Assembly (NCBI GenBank): GCA_000226015.1
Contig: JH153618.1
Location: 20,839-84,838 of the forward strand
Length of the DNA: 64,000 nt
Direction: 5' to 3'
Source of the DNA: Mnemiopsis leidyi
Taxonomy: Eukaryota > Ctenophora > Tentaculata > Lobata > Bolinopsidae
This document shows, in pieces, positions 49,836-60,542 of the stretch; within the stretch, counting starts at the first letter, position 1, and each line of letters begins with the position of its first letter. A program made the translations under genes and the position numbers. Under the pieces are notes generated by a model that was given only the letters and a program-made list of their open reading frames with translations, ran no database searches and was not told the DNA's origin.

Positions 49836-50384
49836 CTGATAAGAATTTGGGAATGAGAGGTAAGTATAGAGAACTAACGCCGATCTACTTATTTTGGCTT
49901 TATAGCGATCGGTTTTCCTTTTTTTCATTAAGGTGCAGTAAATTACTAAATTATTGGGATTTTGACATGATATAATAATATCAAACATTGTAAGTTAATT
50001 ATCGAGTACATTACTTATTGAGTTGAAGAACTACACACCGCTAAACGTATCGTATTTTTAAATTTCACGAATTTTTTACACGATTGCAAAATATTTAATT
50101 CACTTTACAACAAAAAAATTTAGTATCAAATAAATGTACCTTGCCATCTAAGAGGTTAATCCAAACACGTGCAGGTGACGGTAATTTTTGGTTACTTTAG
50201 GAGTTTGCATTATATTAACGTCATAATAATATCAGGTTCAAGTTTATAAAGTTTCACGATCTTCAACTCGAAAATCATATGTCATAGTAACATCCAAATC
50301 TCGGATTATGTCGTTTGGAAATTTTAGGCCATAGTAGGTACGATACTGAAGAAATCATAAGTTCAACTTTTTTAAATGCACAAC

Positions 50385-50678
50385 TTAATCACACAACCCA
50401 AAACCAAACATTGAAAAAAACTGATTTAAGCAGTCCTCTTTATGGATGGCTTTGTTCCAAATATAACTCCTTTTTTCTGGATCTTGAGACCTGATTATTT
50501 TTAACTGTTTAACAAGCTTCCTATGTTCAATTCTTTTCTCTCTGCTACGATCCGGCACGATGAAAACCTGGCCATATTCTTCATTGCCCTTCAAATTCTC
50601 CGCTTTTGCTAACAAATCAAAAGCCGTTGACTTGAAACCAATTTCACCCTTCAGAGGCCGGTTTTCATTCTTGTCCAA
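50385..50678 (-). mobile_element. LINE ORF fragment
   Basis: An open stretch of 97 codons resembling the end of non-LTR retrotransposon ORF1/linker proteins: RPLKGEIGF, AKAENLKGNEEYGQVFIVPD, then a charged helix (EKRIEHRKLVKQLK). No adjoining polymerase, so it is a fragment. It lies inside the large USP intron. Confidence 0.6.
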
Positions 50679-51201
50679 TGTTCCAATACGTTCCTAGTAG
50701 TACGTTCAGTAGTACTCTCGATTTTACATCGATCTAAATTTATTGTTTCTACATAAAGGCCTCGGTGGGAGAAAAATTAAACGGTCGAAGGAAGGGTTCT
50801 CTGCTAGTTAACAATAGTTTCAATCTTTGGGACTGCTGGTACTATATAGTTTTTATCAAATTTAAGATCATATGAGTTTGTTGATTGTTCTTGGTGTTTT
50901 TTTTCGTTTTGAGGAAAATCAAGGAAGCTCTGTTGCGGGGAAAAATTAAGGTAAAACTAATTGCGGCAGAATTCCCGCCGCAAAAGTTTTTATCATAATG
51001 GTAAAAGCAGCAAAAACAAAACTTTTTTAAAGCTGCAACAAACACAAAATTAACTTGATAAACTAAAGTCTGAAATTAAAACATAACAGTATAATAGTAA
51101 ACGTCATACGTTTTTTAAAATTTCACACTTTTCACACAGTTAATACTGTCCCGTGACGTGTATAATGTGTATGTAGGGAGTCCAGTAGTCGGAAAGTCCG
51201 T

Positions 51202-51822
51202 TTAACATTTACCGATGCATCCCTCGGTCATTGAATCTCCACCAAATATCAATGAACACTCTCTTCCTCCGTTAGCCGGAGAAGGGTTGGTGCACGTTCT
51301 TGTCCTTGTTTTCGTCCCTTCTCTATCACACCCCGCTGTGCACTCCGACCACTCTCCGAAGTCACTCCAATTACCATCTCTTGAATAAGTAACTTCGGTA
51401 ATGCATGCATTAGTATTACACTTTTCGGTTTTTGTATCATCACCTTCACAGTTTTCTCCTCCGTTAGACGGGGCAGGGTTTGTGCAGGTTCTTTTGCTCG
51501 TCCTCGTCCCTCCTCCACACCTTTTCGAGCAGTCAGACCATACACCAAAGTCACTCCAATCACCATCGACTATATCAGTGCAGGTGTGGTCGCATTTCTT
51601 TAACTGACGGTGGATCCTCTTGCATCTCACCTCAGCCACTTCTCCCAGCTTTCCATCCCCTGACTCACAGAGAGACAGAGAGGATTTAAATCCATTCGCC
51701 AGGCATATATCGTCGTAAAGTTGAGCTTTCCATTTGCGCTGTCTTGTAGAGAGTTTGCATTTCTGAGAGGAAACTGCGAGAATCAGGAATGCCAGGATGA
51801 GGGACAGAGCGGAGATCTTCAT
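51202..51822 (-). CDS. Secreted protein with two TSP1 domains, intronless
   Basis: 206 codons from ATG 51820-51822 to a stop. The signal peptide is residues 1-20 (SALSLILAFLILAVSSQ). Residues 21-85 form a cysteine-rich region (about six Cys) that I do not recognise. TSP1 domains occupy about 87-140 and 149-206; both start DGxWSDFGxWS and contain the CTNPxPxNGG signature common in invertebrate TSP1 proteins. With no membrane segment it is probably secreted or matrix-bound. The gene lies wholly in the USP intron, on the same strand as its host. Its second TSP1 resembles the TSP1 of the fucolectin gene 6 kb away, so the two may share a local origin. A TATTAATA word lies about 65 bp upstream. Confidence 0.9.
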   Translation of the reverse strand: MKISALSLILAFLILAVSSQKCKLSTRQRKWKAQLYDDICLANGFKSSLSLCESGDGKLGEVAEVRCKRIHRQLKKCDHTCTDIVDGDWSDFGVWSDCSKRCGGGTRTSKRTCTNPAPSNGGENCEGDDTKTEKCNTNACITEVTYSRDGNWSDFGEWSECTAGCDREGTKTRTRTCTNPSPANGGRECSLIFGGDSMTEGCIGKC

Positions 51823-54034
51823 CGTGAGGCTGGACGAACCAAATTTCTATCTCTTCGAAATGGTGAGTTGGTTAAACTGCTATCGCCTATTAATAACCAG
51901 CAAGCTGACCTGCTGACATCATTTGATGATGTCTGATATGGTTACCCTTCGGTCAATGTGGTTTCTTTATTTCTCTTGTTATCTATTGGACAAATGGGTT
52001 TAGAATTTCGATCGATATAGGAAAGGGCCGGGGAGGGGGGGGTGGGGGAGCAATTTTTCGTCAATATCCTCCTTCCCTTTTATTTAAGGGCATGACAATG
52101 GGAGCTACTTTTTTCCGAATCTACTACAAGAACACCCATACTTTGGATAATGATAAATTTCTCGCCAATAGCTTCCCTCCTGATAATTTGACGGCATGAA
52201 GTGCTTTATAGCTCACATATGAATTCTAATTGATATCAATCTCAATCTCATTAATGCTCTCATTGCGTATGTTTCGACTTATCGGATTAGTTGCAAACTA
52301 CCTAAAAAATATGGATGACATACCCTTTTACCAGTTTATCCTCTTCTGACCATTTTAAAGCATAAAATACAACACTTTGCCACAAAGTTAACATAAATTC
52401 AAGTAAAACGCGGTCCCAGCCATCTAACTGGCTAATTTTAGATCAACGTTATTATTACGATCAAGTTGCCTGCGGCCCCCTCTTGCGGGGCCTGGCTATT
52501 CTACTGGTGTTGGCACATTTTCCAATCGTAAATTTTTATGAGAAATATATGCTGCTTAACAAAAAGAGTTACGGCACGAATTCAAATCTTTTGCCGTTTC
52601 CTCTTGATATAGTTATTATCAATTGATCGTAATATTGGATAAATATTTGCAGCCTTGGAACGGCCTCGCATTACTATTAGCATCAAGTACAAGTAAGTTT
52701 GGACACGTTCCAGGACTCCAGGTCCAACAACAGGGAGTTGACGTGTGGTATAACCTTGGTATTTATTTACGTCACTTTACATAACACAGCTGGATTCTGT
52801 TTCTAAATATATTATGTATATAGAATTAGCGGCCGCCTTGTTAATGCTTAATAAAACCACATGTACCAGAAAGCTGTTCAGACATCCGATGTCAAACAGA
52901 TTCTAACGCATCATTTGATGCCCGGGAAACGAAGTCTCTGTCTACTGGGGGTGAATAATCCTTCCACATTTAATCAGTAGATGTTTCATCTGGTCTCATC
53001 TAGTCAGTCGTTATTTGGTGCGGTCCTTTCTAAGGAGGCGCACCATTTTCGGAAATGCTGTAATGATAATATGAATAATGATCAAGGTGTTTATCGATAT
53101 CGGTTTCCATTTATTTTCTATAAAAGATTAAATTCACATGGCTCTGGTTCGTACCTCGCTGCGATTCACCGCTGATTTTGAGAGCTCATATGCGAAGTCC
53201 CGAGGACAACTCAGACAAAAATGAGACAATATACCCGTTTCCCCTCCATATTTTGACGAACATTTTTCAGAAAGCTTTTTCTTCTTCGGGACAGGGCTGA
53301 GGCCCAGCGTTTTTAAGCATGATCACTCCCGTTTACACCCCAAGGCTTTTAGATAATCATATCACTAGAAAATATGTCATTGTTGACCAGGAGGCCAATC
53401 TGAAATTCTGACATCATCACACCAAGGCCCGTGATGGTGTCCAATATACCCGAAGAACTGTCGGTTATCATTACGACATGTGGATATTGAGATACAGTTA
53501 CAGCTGGCGCGGCTTGTTGTTCATGTGACACGGATGGATGGTTCAATGTAGTTCATTCCAAAGCTTAACAGACTTCAACCTTTATGATCATACCACATGG
53601 AGGGATTATCATATTCGACGCATTTTAATGAACTTAGTCGGAATGTTTAGCATATGTATTAAAACGAACTAATTCTTTTCGATGAAGAGCTGAAAAATAC
53701 TTCATAAAATATCAAGGTAGATGTTAGGTAACTGAGTTCTATATCTTTCGATAGGAACTCTTTCTATACGTCTGGTTAACTCCATCTCTGAACTTCCCGG
53801 CAGTTGTGATCCCGGGTACGCTTTAAACACGTTAATTGGGCCCAACACTCAGCTCACTCAGTTGATGGAGTTAAGAAACGGTATTTTTGCAATGTCATAG
53901 CAGAGACTTCATTTCTTGTAGTCTCGTGCTAACCAGATAGTATAGGAACATTTGAGAACAACTAATGCCGCCTCTTCCGATACGGTCTTCTTTACCCTCT
54001 TCCTTCACTGAAGTAGTTCAATAGATGCCATAGT
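51823..54034. other. Intronic non-coding tract
   Basis: Within the USP intron between the TSP1 gene and a mobile-element remnant. No exon or repeat array supported; there is a short G-run near 52030-52050. Confidence 0.5.
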
Positions 54035-54700
54035 TCAAAAGATGCCGGAAGCATCTACACCCAATCTCTTATACCGTATAGAGCCGAGCTTTCCATCCTT
54101 TTCCAAGCGATCCTGGTATACCACAGTCAACTCCACTAGAATAACCTCTTTATTTTCCTCTGACCCCACTACGATGTCCGGTCTCCCAGCAGTGCAGTGG
54201 TTATGCTGGGGGAACTGTGCAGGACATTTGTCTTTATCCCAAATGAGTTTTAAGTCCGTTGCACCAGCTTTTCGACCGTTAAAAGTGATCAAATCCTTGT
54301 TTAAGATTATGTTGCAACATAATTGCAGTTCTTCTTTCGACAAAGTTCCGTCCCCCTCTGTTATGTTGGCAAGTTGTTTGGATGTTACTAGGCGGGCAGA
54401 TCCCGTCTTATCAACAAACTGAAAGAGTTTGCTTTTCCTTTCTTGCTAGATGTGGACCTAGGGTTATTAGGACATTCACCCTCAATGAAACTACGGGTGC
54501 GTCTCAGGTATGGCTCGTATTTTTGGACTACATTGACCAAGTCATCATCACTACCATAACTTGAGAACACTCGAATGGTTAATGGTGAATGGTAATGCCT
54601 GTTCCATGAGGCGGTTGTTCTTCCTTTCGAGCACTCTTTCTATGCCTAACACCTTATTTGCAATGTTTTCGACCATTTTTTAGGGAAACCGGATTCTACA
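54035..54700 (-). mobile_element. Broken mobile-element ORF with a nuclease-like RPD...ELT motif
   Basis: Fossil coding pieces on the minus strand in more than one frame. One piece carries HCTAGRPDIVV followed by VILVELTVVY, which fits the PD-(D/E)xK pattern found in restriction-like endonucleases of some retroelements. The family is uncertain. The element is broken in at least two places and lies in the USP intron. Confidence 0.45.
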
Positions 54701-55434
54701 ACGCTTCATTGAGGATTTCCAGTTAGATTTTTAAACGTTGATCGGAGTTAGTAACTCTCCTGAGCCGTAAACACTGGGAATACACAATTTCAGAGAAGAT
54801 GTGGTCTGGATAGCGGCTGCTGAAGTGTAGATAAGATCTTGAGTCTGTTTCTTTGATGTGAAGGTCAGTTTAAAGGTTTCCTAGTGTATCAAAAGTAAAT
54901 TTCACATTCAAAAAGTTGACAAGGGTTCCGGTGTTTTCTACCTGGAATTCTACTTGACACAGTTTTTATACTACCACCAATAGTTACGGTATAGACGTGT
55001 CTATCGGCTTGTCGTTCACCGAGATCACTGTTCAGCCATTTATTGAGGTATAAAGTGCGTGTATGATATAGCTACATGGTTATTGGCTGCAATCCAATGT
55101 GTGTAAACAGTACCATTAGTCCTTTCGGGAGCTAGTGCCATTTTCAACCTTACACGAAAAGAACAGTACCACTAAGACGTTAACGCGAGTAAAGATTAGA
55201 GAGTAGAGCTTTAACACGTCAATGATCCGAGCATCGACTGCCACGACCACATACTGCTTAGAGTTAGAACTTGATTTCTATTGGCTAAGGGTTGAAACGT
55301 TAGCCTTCGATTTTAAAGTGGTAAGCCTGCTCTCACGGTGTTGGCACGATCTCACTTTTTCTTAACGCTTTCCCCCGGTTTTTCCCGGCTACGCATATTG
55401 TCGAATATCTACTTGACTATATCTAAAGGTGTGA

Positions 55435-55483
55435 GACTGTTAAGGTCATATACTACCAGTGGTAGTATATGGCCCCAACAGTC
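55435..55483. repeat. Two-part hairpin
   Basis: Inner arms CATATACTACC (55447-55457) and GGTAGTATATG (55461-55471) with a 3-nt loop; outer arms GACTGTT (55435-55441) and AACAGTC (55477-55483). The two stems are separated by a small internal loop. Confidence 0.8.
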
Positions 55484-55955
55484 TACCACACAGTACGGAT
55501 TTGGAATTAGAGTCTATTGTTCGTCTTTTCTTTCAGCTGACAGCCTCTCTAGGCACCTGGGGTTATAACCGGTGAATGATACTACTTCTTAATTGCCTCA
55601 TGAAAGGGAAGATGATTATCATCTGTTCTGTTTATCTTTGATTTGGGCGCTGTTGAAATCTTTATTATCATATTCATAACATTGAGTCTTAAAATCTGAT
55701 ATTAAATCGAGTTTACAAATAAAAATATCAGAATATCAGAATATATGGCAACAAACCAATCATTTCTGACGAATACTGATTTTTCTTGAAAGGCTGTATT
55801 GTAGGTTGAATAGCCTTTTTGGTAAAAATTTGGTATTACAAAAATCATGGTGGAAACGTTCGGATTTGTCTCTCGGCTGATAATTTAATAAGCACAATAT
55901 TAAATGGCTGACATCAACTATAGAACAAATTAAAGTTGTCGCTGACAAAACCACT

Positions 55956-58026
55956 ATGCTACTCAAGATTGGAATCTTGATTCAGACCATTTGTCTGACA
56001 GTGATCTACAGTTCAGGTTTGCAGTGTTTTTTGTTTCTAGTGTTTGGTAATGGTTATTATGTCTTTCTTCGAATAATATCTGTCACAGAAGATTTGATAA
56101 AAAAGTATTGCATGATTGATCGTGGTCGGAAATTTTAATTATAGTATAAAAACTATTTCCACCAAGATCATATGCTATTACGTCCATATTACAACGAAGG
56201 ACGTAAGTACAGATTCAGTATTACTTATGTATATCCAGGAGAGCAGCAGTTAATGATGCACTCGGCTACACAGAGTTCCACATTAAACTACGGAGATTCA
56301 GATGCAAGTAACGCTATCGACGGTAATACGAATCCAAACTGGAACGAAAAGTAAGGAGGCGTTCTTCATTCGCCTGCTACTTTTATGTGCACTAATATAC
56401 CAACTAATTCCAACCACCTCACTCCTATTATGCGACATCATCATCATGGACTTGCATACACTGCAGAAGTGACCTAAGTGACATCATGTCTGTAGAAATT
56501 ATGTCTGTACAAAACAATGTCTGGAGAAATAATGTCTGTAAAAATTATCTCAGTATAAATTATGTCTGTGGCACTTTGTATCCCGTAGACTTTAATCATT
56601 AAATTTGCTCATTATCATACTGAATACCGATTACTGATCTAATCTATTTCAACAAACTATCCCTAAACTAGAAGCTTGCTAACTAACTAAAATTTTCTCA
56701 ATGATAATGATCGCTTTATTTACTAATTGAAATTTTATCGATGATCTTAAGACATTATGCGGGTTATATGTGCGCGATGGTAACAGCTATGTTTTGTTCT
56801 AAACCGTCGCTCAACAGCAAATGTGAGTGGCTACTAACCGGCTATAAGCCGGTTTCAAAACGGCTATCAGAATTGTCGCCGGTTATAAGACGGCTAATAG
56901 CCGGTTGGTAGCCGGCTCATAGCAGGTCAGTGACCTACCAACTTCCCCTTATATCTTAAAGATGTGAATAATGTTGATTAAACCATTAAGGGTTAAGCTA
57001 TTTCCTTTATAGCAAGGGAATCCCTTAGTTTGTGCCGCCAGAAAGTAAATCGTAAGACGATTATATCACTATATAGGTATTTTATTCAGTTCCTGTTCTA
57101 TGACTGCTGAAGGAGTCAACAACCCTTTGTGGGGAGCGAAATTATACCAGAGGTCAGCAGTCAGCAGAGTAGTCGTCCATCCAAGAACTGATTATCATCA
57201 AGATAAAATAAATGGTGTTGAGGTAATAACCAAGATAGAAAGATCAAAATCATGTAAACTAATTTTTGTACAGAACTGATGTTATACTTCTATTTTAAAA
57301 GTATCGTACATACATTTCCACTGGCTTGGTTTCTTGTTCTCATAACCTATTAAGTTATCAAGACAAATTTGTCTCTAATTTTGTGATCATGACGAATGCA
57401 GCATCGCATCAAAAATAATTCGAATCATGATTCTTTTTAAATAAATCATGGATAAATTTCCGAAGATTTACGTAGACGATCAACTATGCGGGACGATAAC
57501 CTACACTGGCTCAACTACATACACAGTGCCGTGTAACAACAAGGTTGGGAGCAGAATAGAACTTAAAAAGTCGCTCCCGTTGTTGATTCTCTGTGAAGTC
57601 AAAGTTTTTGGATATATTCCGGGTTTGCAGCTGTCTTAGTTTCTTAGTTTCTAACTTAGCTATACTGTCACACTTTAATCCATCGTCAGTTTGTTACAAG
57701 TACCTTTCGACTGACATACTTTCATTCATTCGTCGTTCCAAGGAAAAGAAATAAATAATCCAACGAATACCTATCACGCGTTAATAGTTAAATAAGCCAT
57801 AGGCGACCCTTAATTTTGACCCTTATTTCTAACTCTGAAACACTTTCAGTTGACGGAGGATGGGCGGACTTTGGTGCTTGGTCAGAATGCACGCAGCCAT
57901 GCGGTAGACTAAGAGGAACACAGACTCGAACTAGGACATGTACAAACCCTCCTCCCCAACACGGTGGAGCTGACTGTACCGGAGTAGCTGCAGAAAGTCA
58001 AACCTGCTACACAGACTCCTGTTTAG
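55956..58026 (+). CDS. Secreted fucolectin (FTP)-TSP1 protein
   Basis: Five plus-strand exons agree in phase: 55956-56016 (ATG, signal peptide LLKIGILIQTICLTVIYSS), 56239-56350, 57090-57222, 57466-57622 and 57850-58026. Exons 2-4 form an eel-fucolectin/tachylectin-4/pentraxin-1-type lectin domain of the discoidin fold: ATQSSTLNYGDSDASNAIDG, NPLWGAKLYQRSAVSRVVV, HPRTDYHQDKINGVE and IYVDDQLCG...CEVKVFGY. Exon 5 is one complete TSP1 domain (GWADFGAWSECTQPCG, RTRTCTNPPPQHGGADC, CYTDSC). It ends at a phase-1 GTGAGA donor. Reading through that donor gives a stop ten codons on; no further exon was found, so the C-terminus is open. The likely role is extracellular, fucose-type glycan binding or matrix adhesion (family knowledge). 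It is nested in the USP intron, antisense to the host. Confidence 0.85.
56815..56930. repeat. CCGGCTATAAGCCGG-type repeats
   Basis: Several overlapping copies of AACCGGCTATAAGCCGG and ACGGCTAAT, self-complementary, in the intron between the 56239-56350 and 57090-57222 exons of the fucolectin gene. Confidence 0.6.
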
Positions 58027-58609
58027 GTGAGAATTCGTTAATTCGTCATTCTTAACACATCTCTTTAACACAAAACTTGGTATACATACCAATTTGACAT
58101 ACGATACCTTGCTCATGTTCTTAAGGAAATATATTTCATTTGACCTGGAAAGAAAGGACTTTATTGAGTTACTGGTAAACCAGTCGCAGTTTTAACCAAC
58201 TGTCTAAATGAAAACGTTACAAATTAATTCGTTATAGGTCATTAGGTTTACTGCTGTTGAAAACTTCACGGTTAACTCGAGGATTACCTTTTACTAGTTT
58301 CTTAGACTTAAATAGTCAGATCCCAGACCCAGCGCAGAACTGTGTAGAACTCAAAGCTGCAAGCTTGTGGCTTGAATCAAATTTCATCCTATTTTCCCTT
58401 AAAGTTTCCAAATTTTCCAAGACCAGATTTAATGCTCTTACTTAATCCAGATATCTAATCATAGTTATGACTTATGTATATAGTTATATCTAGATATCTA
58501 ATTAGTTGATGCAAATGTCACCAATCTTGTGTCATGGCAGGGCCACTGGAAAATTGGGAATTGCGGAATCCCTCTTCTCCGTGCACCACGATAGGCTTAA
58601 GCGGGGCTG

Positions 58610-58737
58610 CAATTACCTGGGCCGCAATTACCTGGGCCGCAATTACCTGGGACCCAATTACCTGGATTAGCAATTAACTGAATTAGCAATTACCTGGATT
58701 AGCAATTACCTGGGCCGCAATTACCTGGATTAGGAAC
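58610..58737. repeat. 18-bp minisatellite, about 7 copies
   Basis: Units of CAATTACCTGGGCCG or CAATTACCTGGATTAG in mixed order, which suggests two variants spreading within one array. It lies 0.6 kb after the last known fucolectin exon. Confidence 0.88.
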
Positions 58738-59866
58738 ACACAGATAGGATGCGGCGATTTTATTACATGGTATTTGTGGCGATTTTGTTTGATTAATTTA
58801 TTTGTCCTCATATCAGCGGGTATTTCCGACAAAAATCTTACAATTAATATCTAATAGCGACATAATAATAGCTGTTAGCTAGAACGGTGATTGATGCTGT
58901 GATAACAATTTTATTCTCCCTCATCGTCATATATTTCACAAGTCACCATGTTTGATATTGTACGACTATAAGAAAAATGCTTGGTGCAGAAAAAAATAAT
59001 CAATTAACAGTAATCATTAGTCAATGACTAAACACGGTTATTTGACATAAATGATAAGATGGCGACTGGACTTGGGAAGTGATAGCACCCATTAAAAAAG
59101 CAAAACTAAGTCTTCATACGGCCGCGACGATAAGATCAAAATAATTTTAGTTTTGGGAAAATATTACAGTTTTTATGACTATACATCAAATCGGTTGTAT
59201 TTCGACCTATGTTTGAGACGATAAGACATGAGGTCTTCAGGACGTTATAGAGAGACAGCTATTTCCACAGAGTACACAGTGGAGACTGGAGACTGGAGGT
59301 CCGTCAAGTCACCTATTAGCGGGAAACTAGCCTGGTTGTTAAAGCACTGGCATGGTTTCTGTGTCACTGATTTTTTTCTAATGGTGAACAGTCATTCTAC
59401 GTCCGATGTTATAGAAATTCCACTCCTGATAAGGTCAAACACGACTCTATACTATGTTTTGATAGGCGGCTTATAGTGGATTTGTCTTGCGGTTTTGGTA
59501 TAGTCCGCCTGTACCCTTGTCTCTTAGTCTATTAGACCTAAATTTGTCGTCAAGTCCTAGTGTATTCTTTTAAACATAGGTAACCTAGGTATATAACGTT
59601 GATTTTGTATGACTGATCCTTATATATTTCAATTAATTGTTTGTTTTCCGCCGATAAGTTTCTATATCGCAGAAGATGCTAACAGAATCAATATATTTTA
59701 GTATTGATCTGAGACGTCTCTAGGCATATTCTAACGCCCTGTTTTTAATGCTTACAATATAATATCTGTTAGTCATGTAAAGTGTTCTTATGTTGTGAGA
59801 CGACAATTACAATGAGCCTCAAACCTTCCACATAAGTACGTGTGGTCTATTAAACCAGGTCTACTG
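58738..59866. other. Intronic non-coding tract
   Basis: AT-rich part of the USP intron. No exon supported; an 82-codon frame at 59228-59476 has no domain signal. Confidence 0.45.
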
Positions 59867-59972
59867 CTTCTTTATTTCTCTTAATAATGGTTTATATAAT
59901 TTTGTTAAAAATATTATTGCTTCTTTATTTCCCTTCACAATGGTTTATATAATTCTGTTAAAAATATTATAT
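59867..59972. repeat. Two-copy direct repeat of about 53 bp
   Basis: Two adjacent copies containing CTTCTTTATTTC, ATGGTTTATATAATT and GTTAAAAATATTAT. A GGTTCGAGCCT word (minus strand, about 59992) next to it looks like a tRNA B-box, so a decayed SINE may adjoin. Confidence 0.65.
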
Positions 59973-60162
59973 GCACGGCACACGATGAGGCTCGAACCAG
60001 CGAGTGCCAACGCCAAACCCCAAAACCTATTTTGTCGTTGGATAGTATAGCGACCAATCTTGCTTATGGTTATCTAACACAAATTTTTGGGATTAAGACA
60101 GCCATTAGAGGCATCGAAAAATATTGGCGGTAAAACTGAAGCTACATCGATATAAGTAACTA

Positions 60163-60540
60163 CTAAGAACAAAGTTACTAAGAATTAAGTAATTGAAATG
60201 AAAGTTACTAAGAATTAAGTGAGTGAAATGAAAGTTACTAAGAATTAAGTAAGTGAAATGAAAGTTACTAAGACTTTAGAAAGTTGAATGAATGTTACTA
60301 AGAATTAAGTAAGTGGAATGAAAGTTACTAAGAATTAAGTAAGTGAAATTAAAGTTACTAAGAATTAAGTAAGTAAAATGAAAGTTACTAAGAATTAAGT
60401 AAGTAGAATGAAAGTTACTAAGAATTAAGTAAGTGAAATGAAAGTTACTATGACTTAAGAAAGTGGAATGAAAGTTACTAAGAATTAAGTAAGTGAAATA
60501 AAAGTAACTAAGAATTAAGTAAGTGAAATAATAGTTACTA
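60163..60540. repeat. 30-bp minisatellite, about 13 copies
   Basis: Units of AAAGTTACTAAGAATTAAGT plus AAGTGAAATG. It runs right up to the USP exon at 60543; the last partial unit (AGTTACTAAC) contains the exon's splice donor in the antisense direction. Confidence 0.93.
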
Positions 60541-60542
60541 AC

